Below are positions 47,235 to 57,280 of a DNA stretch of 64,000 nt, in pieces. This DNA comes from Paraspadella gotoi (Eukaryota; Chaetognatha), in the NCBI GenBank assembly GCA_051294375.1, contig CM119265.1, positions 2,146,311-2,210,310 of the forward strand, given 5' to 3'. Position numbers and translations under genes: made by a program. Position 1 is the stretch's first letter, and the number at the start of each line of letters is the position of its first letter. The notes beneath the pieces were generated by a model, which worked only from the letters and a program-made list of their open reading frames with translations, searched no databases and was not told the origin of the DNA.

Positions 47235-47470
47235 AGTTGAGGGATGACAGTGATTATAGTTATGCCAAATAGGTAGTTATGATAGAGATGAAAGTGATGA
47301 TAGTTATGACAAAAAAGGCAGTGTTGATAGAGATGACAGTGATGATAGTTATGACAGAGAAGGCAGTGATGACAAGGATGACAGAGATGGCAGTGATGAC
47401 AGAAAATGTAATAATGACGGAGAATAAAGTGAATACATCGCAATGTGTTGTTGATAAAGGATGACGGAGT
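47235..47470 (+). repeat. Degenerate GATGACAGTGATGATAGTTA repeats
   Basis: Units of about 20-40 bp built on GATGACAGTGATGATAGTTATGACA. Open frames on both strands are repeat translations. The sequence from 47,470 to 47,880 holds AAC/GAC-rich stretches and poly-T, with no gene recognised. Confidence 0.7.
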
Positions 47471-47882
47471 AAGCTGTGATGGATTCATTAGATGATAAAA
47501 TCCAGTGGCATGGCTGTGAGGTGGCAGATTTGAGTGATGGCATAATCAAATGGCGAAGACAACGAATGAGGTGGGACGACATAGGAGGCAACGTTGAGTG
47601 ATGGCAAGTGGCAAACAATTAGCGACGGCATCCCATGAGAGATGGTAAAATGATCTCAAGGGCGAGATTTAATGATGGTTTTGACAAGGAGGAAGAGAAG
47701 GACAAAAACGACAACAAAGGAGGACGAAGACGACGACAAGGAGGAAGAGGAGGACGACAACAACAACAACGACAACTTTGGCTTCAAAACAGAAAACGAC
47801 GAACTTTTTTTTTTTTTTTCCTTCGATGAAAAAAATTTCGGTTCGAGAAACAAATCGTTTTTTTTTTTAGGAAGGGGGGGAG

Positions 47883-47977
47883 GGCTCTCTTTTTCAAAAG
47901 CGCCCCATTACTGTTCCGTAATTTATATCTAATACCGAATTTAAATTAAAATTGGAGTGTTCTAGGAAAATAAGGCC
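47883..47977. mobile_element. Minimal short inverted-repeat element (no CCTAA core)
   Basis: Starts GGCTCTCTTTTTCAAAAGCG and ends GGAGTGTTCTAGGAAAATAA then GGCC, only 95 bp in all. It is essentially the two termini of the family without the repeat core. Flanking 8-mers do not match. Confidence 0.55.
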
Positions 47978-48151
47978 AGGTGTTTGGTGAGTCGAAGTTG
48001 GGGCTGGGAGATGCGAAGGTTTGATGGTGAACTGAGATTGAAAGTGAATGGGATGTTGAAAGAGAGAATTGAAATTTGATGTTGATGGAGAAGAATGGAA
48101 ATGATCGGACTATCAGGGTTCTACGGAGAAGGAGCCAAAAGAAGATTATCT

Positions 48152-48300
48152 GGGCTCTCTTTTCCCAGAGCGCCCCATTTCTAGGCTCTCTTTTCCAATT
48201 TTAAACCCTAATCCCTAACCTTAATCTTTAACATATCATTAATCATTAATCATTAATCATTAACATATTCATTAATTTGTTTCTTAATCTAATCTAATTT
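48152..48300. mobile_element. Left end of a CCTAA-type element, partly duplicated
   Basis: GGGCTCTCTTTTCCCAGAGC at 48,151, and again AGGCTCTCTTTTCC at 48,183, followed by CCCTAATCC and CATTAAT repeats. A right end of the same family appears at about 49,302-49,345 beyond a 540-N gap, so the two could belong together. Confidence 0.5.
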
Positions 48301-48444
48301 AATCTTTAACTCATTGAAAAATTTTGTGACCTCGCGTCCGGTCATTTTTCCCTGGTCATCTTAATTAACCTTTTTTGACCAGTCTTTTTGCTGTTTTAGC
48401 CGCTTTTTTATGGCTTTTTTTGAGCCGTAAATCTTTTCACTTGT

Positions 48445-49062
48445 TATTCCATCATAGTCGTTTCACAGAAAAAGATCGACCGTNNNNNNNNNNNNNNNNN
48501 NNNNNNNNNNNNNNNNNNNNNNNNNNNNNNNNNNNNNNNNNNNNNNNNNNNNNNNNNNNNNNNNNNNNNNNNNNNNNNNNNNNNNNNNNNNNNNNNNNNN
48601 NNNNNNNNNNNNNNNNNNNNNNNNNNNNNNNNNNNNNNNNNNNNNNNNNNNNNNNNNNNNNNNNNNNNNNNNNNNNNNNNNNNNNNNNNNNNNNNNNNNN
48701 NNNNNNNNNNNNNNNNNNNNNNNNNNNNNNNNNNNNNNNNNNNNNNNNNNNNNNNNNNNNNNNNNNNNNNNNNNNNNNNNNNNNNNNNNNNNNNNNNNNN
48801 NNNNNNNNNNNNNNNNNNNNNNNNNNNNNNNNNNNNNNNNNNNNNNNNNNNNNNNNNNNNNNNNNNNNNNNNNNNNNNNNNNNNNNNNNNNNNNNNNNNN
48901 NNNNNNNNNNNNNNNNNNNNNNNNNNNNNNNNNNNNNNNNNNNNNNNNNNNNNNNNNNNNNNNNNNNNNNNNNNNNNNNNNNNNNNNNNNNNNNNNNNNN
49001 NNNNNNNNNNNNNNNNNNNNNNNTATTCCATCATAGTCGTTTCACAGAAAAAGATCGACCGT
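48445..49062. other. 540-N gap flanked by an identical 39-bp direct repeat
   Basis: The 39 bases beginning TATTCCATCATAGTCGTTTC occur at 48,445-48,483 and again at 49,024-49,062, directly touching both edges of the gap. This is either a real tandem repeat that could not be assembled, or an overlap between contigs that was not merged. Confidence 0.8.
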
Positions 49063-49529
49063 ATTTAATGAATCCAAGGATTTTCGTCACAAATTTATTG
49101 TACGATACCTATTTTGCCATAGGTTTACTTCTACAAGAATAAATTATTCACGATTTATTTGACATTTTTTCGTAATTTATATCTCTTGGATATTTAAAAA
49201 ACCTGGCTCCATGTTAAAGCCAGTTCATCTGACGGCCATCGCCTCGAACCCTCGCAGGCATAAAAAATAATAAACATTTTCTACTCTCATCATATTACCC
49301 TATTTCCAAATTTAAGATGGAATGTGGCGTTTTTGGAAAAAAGCCCCTTTTGTCACCCAAAATCCGGCTTTCTGCTATTTAGGGCAACAGTTCGATAATA
49401 ACAGTTTGAGGAAACAGTTTGAAGAAAAAGGTTTTTTTCATCGCCGAAGCAATTTTGATTGAAAAAGAGGCTGGGACTATTTTCGACTGTTTTGAATGAA
49501 ATTGAGAATTGAGGGAAAATAGAAAAGGG

Positions 49530-49838
49530 ATTTTTGGAGGAAGAGAGAGGAAGAGAAGAGAGAGAGAGAGAGAGTGAGAGAGAGAGAGAGATAGAGAGAG
49601 AGAGAGTGACAGAGAGAGAGAGAGAAAAAAAAATAGAGGGAGGGAAGAAAAGAAGGGAACGAAGGGAAAGGAGAGAAGAAAAGGAATTTTCTTTAGGGAG
49701 GTGGACAAAAAAACTATGGAGGAAGCAAGATTTATGGAGAAAAAATGAGAGAGAGAGAGAGTGAGAGAGAGAGAGTGAGAGTGAGAGAGAGAGCGCTCTG
49801 CAAAGACTGCATTGCTCAGGGGAAAAGAGAAAAAACAC
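49530..49838. repeat. (GA)n-rich tracts before a 755-N gap
   Basis: Interrupted GAGAGAGA runs to 49,798. Gap 49,839-50,593. Frames through this region are mostly N or repeat. Confidence 0.8.
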
Positions 49839-50595
49839 NNNNNNNNNNNNNNNNNNNNNNNNNNNNNNNNNNNNNNNNNNNNNNNNNNNNNNNNNNNNNN
49901 NNNNNNNNNNNNNNNNNNNNNNNNNNNNNNNNNNNNNNNNNNNNNNNNNNNNNNNNNNNNNNNNNNNNNNNNNNNNNNNNNNNNNNNNNNNNNNNNNNNN
50001 NNNNNNNNNNNNNNNNNNNNNNNNNNNNNNNNNNNNNNNNNNNNNNNNNNNNNNNNNNNNNNNNNNNNNNNNNNNNNNNNNNNNNNNNNNNNNNNNNNNN
50101 NNNNNNNNNNNNNNNNNNNNNNNNNNNNNNNNNNNNNNNNNNNNNNNNNNNNNNNNNNNNNNNNNNNNNNNNNNNNNNNNNNNNNNNNNNNNNNNNNNNN
50201 NNNNNNNNNNNNNNNNNNNNNNNNNNNNNNNNNNNNNNNNNNNNNNNNNNNNNNNNNNNNNNNNNNNNNNNNNNNNNNNNNNNNNNNNNNNNNNNNNNNN
50301 NNNNNNNNNNNNNNNNNNNNNNNNNNNNNNNNNNNNNNNNNNNNNNNNNNNNNNNNNNNNNNNNNNNNNNNNNNNNNNNNNNNNNNNNNNNNNNNNNNNN
50401 NNNNNNNNNNNNNNNNNNNNNNNNNNNNNNNNNNNNNNNNNNNNNNNNNNNNNNNNNNNNNNNNNNNNNNNNNNNNNNNNNNNNNNNNNNNNNNNNNNNN
50501 NNNNNNNNNNNNNNNNNNNNNNNNNNNNNNNNNNNNNNNNNNNNNNNNNNNNNNNNNNNNNNNNNNNNNNNNNNNNNNNNNNNNNNNNNNNNNCT

Positions 50596-50659
50596 GCACT
50601 TGAACTAGATGCTACGCGCAGGTTCGAAAGACGTTACGCTTTTGGGCTGCAACTGCAGG
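50596..50659 (+). CDS. Possible exon fragment at a gap edge
   Basis: The frame reads ALELDATRRFERRYAFGLQL and ends at a GTACGA donor-like site. It starts inside the N-run, so the upstream part is missing. The frame stays open past the donor to about 50,802. The residues are varied but no family is recognised. Confidence 0.22.
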
Positions 50660-50879
50660 TACGACATTTCCACAGTGTTCTCTCTGGTTCTGGCAGATGG
50701 GCGCGTTGCGAAATGCTCTCGCACTTTGCGCTCGCAAAAATTATTATTTTGTTTCAATTATATAATGGTAGTTTTATACCGATTCAATGCTTATACAACT
50801 AGAACCAGTTCACACACAGTGGCGATATTTCGTACATCTTCCCTTCACAAAAAGTCATTTTTTTACCCGATCCTTTGAA

Positions 50880-51686
50880 TTATTCAGACGCGCGTAACAT
50901 CCGAGGAATGACCTCGCCGTCAACGCCAAAGAAAAATGTAACCAACTCGATCCCTATCGGGGTGAATGCAGTTTTTCACGAGTAATTTCTGTGAATGACT
51001 CGTGGAGATTAAAACGTATTGTGACGATAGCGTATTAGATAAGCTCGAGCCTTTTTTTCACGTTCTCTTTACAAACCAACTTTCGCTTTCGGCTGATTGC
51101 TGATTTCAACATTACAAGCGTTGGGGGAATATCCATTAAATTCGTATTAAAATATGATGTTGGAACAAGCAATATATTATTATAATATATTATATAATAT
51201 ATTATTATAAGCAATATATTATTATTATAGCATTATCCATTCATTGAATAAGTAAACTATCTTGCCCCTGACTTTGGACAGACTAGGGTGGGTTAAGGCG
51301 ACAAGCAGGAACCTGCAAGCTTTCAATCANNNNNNNNNNNNNNNNNNNNNNNNNNNNNNNNNNNNNNNNNNNNNNNNNNNNNNNNNNNNNNNNNNNNNNN
51401 NNNNNNNNNNNNNNNNNNNNNNNNNNNNNNNNNNNNNNNNNNNNNNNNNNNNNNNNNNNNNNNNNNNNNNNNNNNNNNNNNNNNNNNNNNNNNNNNNNNN
51501 NNNNNNNNNNNNNNNNNNNNNNNNNNNNNNNNNNNNNNNNNNNNNNNNNNNNNNNNNNNNNNNNNNNNNNNNNNNNNNNNNNNNNNNNNNNNNNNNNNNN
51601 NNNNNNNNNNNNNNNNNNNNNNNNNNNNNNNNNNNNNNNNNNNNNNNNNNNNNNNNNNNNNNNNNNNNNNNNNNNNNNNNNNNNNN
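50880..51686. other. No gene recognised; AT palindrome, repeat copy, 357-N gap
   Basis: ATATTATAATATATTATATA palindromic sequence at 51,170-51,235, a dispersed-repeat copy at 51,235-51,329, then gap 51,330-51,686. Confidence 0.5.
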
Positions 51687-51954
51687 TTTTTTTTTCGCCA
51701 GTGTTTGCCGTTCGCCCGCTGCCACTCGCCGGTTGCCGTTCGCGGAAACAGTTTCGCGATGCAGAAATGAATAATGCAAGAGAGGGAGAGAGAGACGGGG
51801 AGAGAGAGAGGGAGAGAGTAAGATCGAGGCGCACCTGGCTTTTGCAGCTGCTCTTGTGGAAACATCAGAACACTTTTTGTAGAATCGGATGAGTTTGCAA
51901 CTGATGACGCGGGAAGTGGTTGCAAATTGACTTGTAAGTACAAAGGAGGATGTG

Positions 51955-52135
51955 ATTGCATCCGTGGTTTTGGTAGGCAATAGAATGCATTGTAATGCCA
52001 TGCAATGCACTGAAATACAATGCACTGAAATGCAATGCAATGATATACAATGCACTGAAACGAAACGCAATGATTTACAATATAATGCAATTTAATGCAA
52101 TGAAATGAAATGCAATACAATGCAATGCAATGCGA
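51955..52135 (+). repeat. AATGCAATGCACTGAAATGC repeats
   Basis: Degenerate AATGCAATG/AATACAATG units. The minus-strand frames of His/Cys/Ile repeats here are artefacts. Confidence 0.85.
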
Positions 52136-52208
52136 TTACGCCAGATTTTATTGGACACGAGATTGAGGTTGTGATTTGCTCTCGAGCACATAATTGTAAG
52201 TTGTCTTT

Positions 52209-52213
52209 TTCTC

Positions 52214-52293
<80 letters not shown>

Positions 52294-52322
52294 TCACTCT
52301 TTCTTTTTCTCTTTCTTTCTTT
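52209..52322 (+). repeat. (CTTT)n tetranucleotide tract
   Basis: More than twenty nearly perfect CTTT units. Confidence 0.95.
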
Positions 52323-52359
52323 CACCTAAAGACCGGGCTCCTTCCATTTTTCCCATCAG

Positions 52360-52468
52360 AGTCAGACCAACGATGATCCAGAATTTAATCCACGTCTTTG
52401 CGGCCTTCATCGCTGTCGTCGTCGTCGTCGTCTTCATCGTCGTCGTCGTCCTCATTTTAAGACGATGA
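52360..52468 (+). CDS. Possible terminal exon with a membrane helix
   Basis: After TTTTTCCCATCAG the frame reads VRPTMIQNLIHVFAAFIAV, then a run of Val/Ile/Phe and LILRR followed by TGA. About 25 hydrophobic residues closed by two Arg and a stop look like a C-terminal transmembrane segment. The Val run comes from (GTC)n, which is common in this window, so this may be coincidence. No upstream exon can be assigned. Confidence 0.27.
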
Positions 52469-52939
52469 CGCTCGTACGTAAAAGACTACGTTACGACGAA
52501 TATTTTTATTGGTTTCGTTGTTGTTGGTTTTTTTTTAGAAAATGTTATTGTTGTGACAATCTCACTTTTGTTTTTTTTTTCTTCTCTAGTTTCCCTTTTG
52601 TTTTTTTTTAAATTTCAAATGAAGTCGCGGACGCCAGAGGTCCCCGCTCTCCACCCGCTGACACAGACTAATCTCCTCTTGTTTCTATTTTTATTTTTAT
52701 CGCTTTTTTTCTTTTTGTTGTCTTTTAGTTTTATTTCGTTGCCCTTTTGTTTTCTTTTTGCTGCCTTTTTGTTTTTTTTTTTATTTTATTTTTTTTGGCC
52801 TTTTTGTTTTCTTTTTGTTGCGACGAGTTAGTTTTTTTATTTTGTTTTTTTTTAAACTGAGAAGAATCTTAGTTCTTACTGTGTAAATCAAAATAGTTGG
52901 TCAGGACTTGTCTGGTGTGTTTTTCTCTTTCTCCCCCCG

Positions 52940-53068
<129 letters not shown>

Positions 53069-53244
53069 TCATCGAGTCTCAATGTTTACGCTTCTCTTCA
53101 GATTTTTTTGTTTCCATTTTTTTCTCAAAATCTCTTGAAAAAAGGAGGAACGTATGATATGAATTAATTTTTTTTGTTTCTTTTTTTTATTTAAATAGTT
53201 TCAAACTTAATCTAGGAGTATGGGTTTTTATTAAATCAGATTAT

Positions 53245-53615
53245 CTTCGGAAAATAGGTTATAGCGTCCCATTTTCGTTTATCTCAGATTTTAATTTTAA
53301 CCTTAATATTTAACCTAACATAATCCCTAACCTATTCAATAATGGTTGTAAATTAGTTAATGAGATGTTCCAGTAATCGATTTCCCTTATTATGTTTCTT
53401 TTAAGCAGATTGAATCAAGAAGGGGAAATCAGCTGACTTTGTTACTTGATAGTTTCTTTGTTTTACATCACACAAGACTAACAAAAGGGTTAACCATAAA
53501 AGGTTTCTTGATGGCTTGACGATCTGGGGTTCAAGACTAAACTAAGCCTTTCTTAACCCTAATCTTTAACTTAAGAAAATAAACTAAATCCGAATTTGAG
53601 ATAAAGTAGTAGTAT
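53245..53615. mobile_element. Degenerate CCTAA-type element
   Basis: Left GGAAAATAGGTTATAGCGTC then CCATTTTCG, followed by TTAACCTAACATAATCCCTA repeats. On the right are AACCCTAATC and TCCGAATTTGAGATAAAG. The termini are too diverged to define exact ends. Confidence 0.35.
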
Positions 53616-54900
53616 ATCATAAATGAAAACCTCATAATATTTAAAAGGCTCAGGGGAATAATGTTGTATATGATTTTTAGCTTATAGCAGATCACGCTTC
53701 GACGATGTCGGTTCGTCGGTCTGCCCCCAAAATCTTGTCGGTAAGTCACTTAGATTATGTCAGAACATCAAATTATGATAAATAACTAGGAAATTGTATT
53801 AAACAAATAAAATTGCAGGATTAACCATAAGCTATCATCTGATTCGCTAAATGCCCACGTGCAGATCCGTCGTTGTTTGTTCAAACTAGTTTTATATTAT
53901 AAAGAATAAGATTACCTAGTAGAATCGTATATATTTTATTTTCTCTCTCTCTCTCTCTCTCTCTCTCTNNNNNNNNNNNNNNNNNNNNNNNNNNNNNNNN
54001 NNNNNNNNNNNNNNNNNNNNNNNNNNNNNNNNNNNNNNNNNNNNNNNNNNNNNNNNNNNNNNNNNNNNNNNNNNNNNNNNNNNNNNNNNNNNNNNNNNNN
54101 NNNNNNNNNNNNNNNNNNNNNNNNNNNNNNNNNNNNNNNNNNNNNNNNNNNNNNNNNNNNNNNNNNNNNNNNNNNNNNNNNNNNNNNNNNNNNNNNNNNN
54201 NNNNNNNNNNNNNNNNNNNNNNNNNNNNNNNNNNNNNNNNNNNNNNNNNNNNNNNNNNNNNNNNNNNNNNNNNNNNNNNNNNNNNNNNNNNNNNNNNNNN
54301 NNNNNNNNNNNNNNNNNNNNNNNNNNNNNNNNNNNNNNNNNNNNNNNNNNNNNNNNNNNNNNNNNNNNNNNNNNNNNNNNNNNNNNNNNNNNNNNNNNNN
54401 NNNNNNNNNNNNGAGACTATGAATAACCACGTTACTAAAAATCTTTAATATAAAAACATTGTTAAAAAAACCCAATTTCATTCTTGATTCATCACGTGAC
54501 CAAGTCTCGAGGAAAATCCCCACATTTGTCATTTTTTATGGGCGTCAATGTTTGTGGTCTTCGCCTTGAGTCTCGGAGAGANNNNNNNNNNNNNNNNNNN
54601 NNNNNNCCTATTTTTTTTTCTTTTCCGATTCGAATTCTTCTTTTTTAACTGGAATTTTCCTAACTTCGTCTTCATCTGTTCTCTTTTCTCATTTTTTTGT
54701 TCGCTTCTGTTCTTCTATAAGAATTCGTTTTCTCCGTTGCATATATCACTACCCATCTCGAGCATCTCATCAATTATTTCAAAAATGCTCTATCCTATAC
54801 TCCTTTCTCTCTCTCTCTCTCATCTATCCATTCTCTCCTTCAATCACGATTAACGTCTCTCTAGGAGGTCTTTTATACTTCGGTCTTAAAATAAAGTAAA
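53616..54900. other. No gene recognised; two gaps
   Basis: Gaps at 53,969-54,412 (entered through a CT tract) and 54,582-54,606. Sequence between them is AT-rich or pyrimidine-rich, without exon signals. Confidence 0.5.
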
Positions 54901-56135
54901 GAAAGATTAGTAAATCGACTTATTTTTCCATTTAACACTTAATTTCCACTCACTCTCACGGAATTTTCCATCGAAACTTTGATCATCCATGCTTATCACC
55001 ACCACTTTCCTACTCACACCACCAAATCTTAATTCCAATCCAACAGCCAAAACCACGGAGTTAATGGAGCTTTTTGGGCTAAGATGGACGGGATGGACGG
55101 ATTGATTGACTAATTAATTAATTATTTGATTAATTTTTTACACTAAATGATTAATTAAACTGACCTATAACTTATTTGATTTCATAATACATCAGTGGAG
55201 GATCCGATTATTATTATTAGTAATGAAATTAAATAAAATGCCCGGCAAGATCTTTACAATATCAATGCCCGCTAAAAAATTTTGCTACCTCTGTTCAACG
55301 CCGGTCGCAAAACGTATCCTTATTTGGAAGTTTTAGAATTGTTTAACTTTACAAATGTAAAACCAAATTTTCTCTCTCTCGCCGTTAAAATGAATCACTT
55401 TGTACAATTAGCCAATTCATAACCAATTCGCTTTTTCTGATTTTAATAAATCGATTCATCTCATTTTGTTCGCCATTTAATCTCGACCCACCTCCAACTA
55501 CATCCTGCATATACATTTAAAATAAAAGGACAAGAGCATAATCAATTAGTCAACAGGTTTTTGTTAGTTTTTTTCCGATTTAAACTCATTTCACTCAAAC
55601 AATTACATCGAAACTTGCATTTACTGTTCAAATCACAGCTACACGCCTACCGCCACATACAAAATTCCAGTCAATCAGCCCATCCACTCCTGAGCAATTG
55701 TGTTCAACATAGTTGAATATATTGTTTTTTGTTATTTTCCATTTAAACCTCATTTCCACTCGGACGATTTCATGCAAAACTTTCATCATCTCAGCTCAAT
55801 ACACACATCTTACTATCTCAACCTCCCCTGATTGAAACAGTAGCGAAAAAATTTCATTTAAATCATCATACCCATCACGAGTAATTGTGTTTGGCTAAGG
55901 TGAGCGGACGGACGGACGGACGGACGGAAAACGGAACGGACGGAACGGACGGACGGACGGACGACGGACGTGACTGACTGACGGACGGAAAGGCGACGGA
56001 CTGGACGGAACATCATTTTTTATTTGCCATAATTTATCAATAATTCGATGTTCGACATGATATAACGTGTGTGCCCCGACAATATGAGGGGCGGACGACG
56101 GACCGACAAATGAGTTTAATAGAGTCCGACTAAAA
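54900..56135 (+). repeat. Second locus of the CATTTCCACTC dispersed repeat with (GGAC)n tail
   Basis: Units at about 54,940, 55,580 and 55,745, a GGACGGATTGATTGACTAATTAATT segment at 55,095 (as at 23,295) and (GGAC)n at 55,905-56,010. It then has TTATCAATAATTCGATGTTC and GTGTGCCCCGACAATATGAG, as after 24,610. Order and orientation match 21.6-24.7 kb. Confidence 0.8.
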
Positions 56136-56199
56136 AAAGCATAATCAAATAGTGCATAACAGTTTTTAGTTTTTTCATTCAACTAAGGCACTTTTTACA

Positions 56200-57280
56200 T
56201 CGATGCCCCTTGCTGGGAGCTCGCTGAGAGCAGCGACTAAACACGCGCGACAAAACTTATCTCTTTGCTGTTTTCATCGTTCGCTTTATCGCTCACTCCT
56301 TTCCGTCGTCGCTCTCACCGTTGCAATGCTTCCAGTGCTTCCTCCATCGTTCAAAATTATCGCGTTGTCGTTTCTGTCGATCTCGATACACTGACCTGAT
56401 GAGTCACCCACAAGCCAGATTTTTGGTTGTCAAAAGTTGCGTAGGGGACAAGACAAAACCTAAGTCCTAACCTTAATCCTAACCTAATACCTAACGCCTA
56501 ATATCTAATCCCTTAAACTACCGTATCCCTAAACGCGAGAAACCCTAAAACAAATTAATCCATCGTTAAACATCGCCGTTTTTTGTCGCTCCCGATCCTG
56601 ACTCTGAGTCAAGAGAAAGAGAGCGAGAGAGATTCGCTGCTCCGTCAGAACCGGCAAGGAGGCATTGAAGAGCATTTCGGCCGGTAAGGATTGGAAAATG
56701 AATTTAGTTAAGTGCTTTCCTCACACTACAGCCAATGCTTTTTTACATTGTTTATTTATTTCCCTTTGTATTGAGTGGGCCAACACTTTTGGGTGTACGT
56801 GACACAACACTTTTAATTGATCCTTTGGTTTGAAAAAAGGGGCTCCATTAGAAGTACTGCAGTGATTAATCATCTATGAACTTAACCACCAAACTTTACT
56901 TATCCTCCTATCATTGATTAAACTATAATTGAAATAATAAAAACATATTTTGACATATGGCATATCTTTAAAACAATTTTCTTGTACAAGGAAGTATCCT
57001 CCAGGATGTGGGATACACTTATATTTTAAAAACAAATTATTAATTAGTTGAAGGTTTCATAATTGAGTAAAAAGTCCATATAAAATCCTTTATAAAGTAC
57101 TATCCACTTCACACAAAAGATATATTCATTAATGTAATGACTTACCACCCTACCAGCAATTGTGAAGTGCTGTAGTAAAAGCTCAAGAGGGTAATTAGAT
57201 TTATACCATTCTTACTCTCTCACATTTCCATCCTCTCTCTCCTTCTACTCTTCTACCAATTATCTCTTAACTACATCTTT
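56200..57280. other. No gene recognised
   Basis: Begins with a CpG-containing stretch (56,200-56,390) open in one frame without protein features. CCTAA-type repeats occur at 56,455-56,570 without recognisable element ends. The remainder is AT-rich. Confidence 0.4.
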
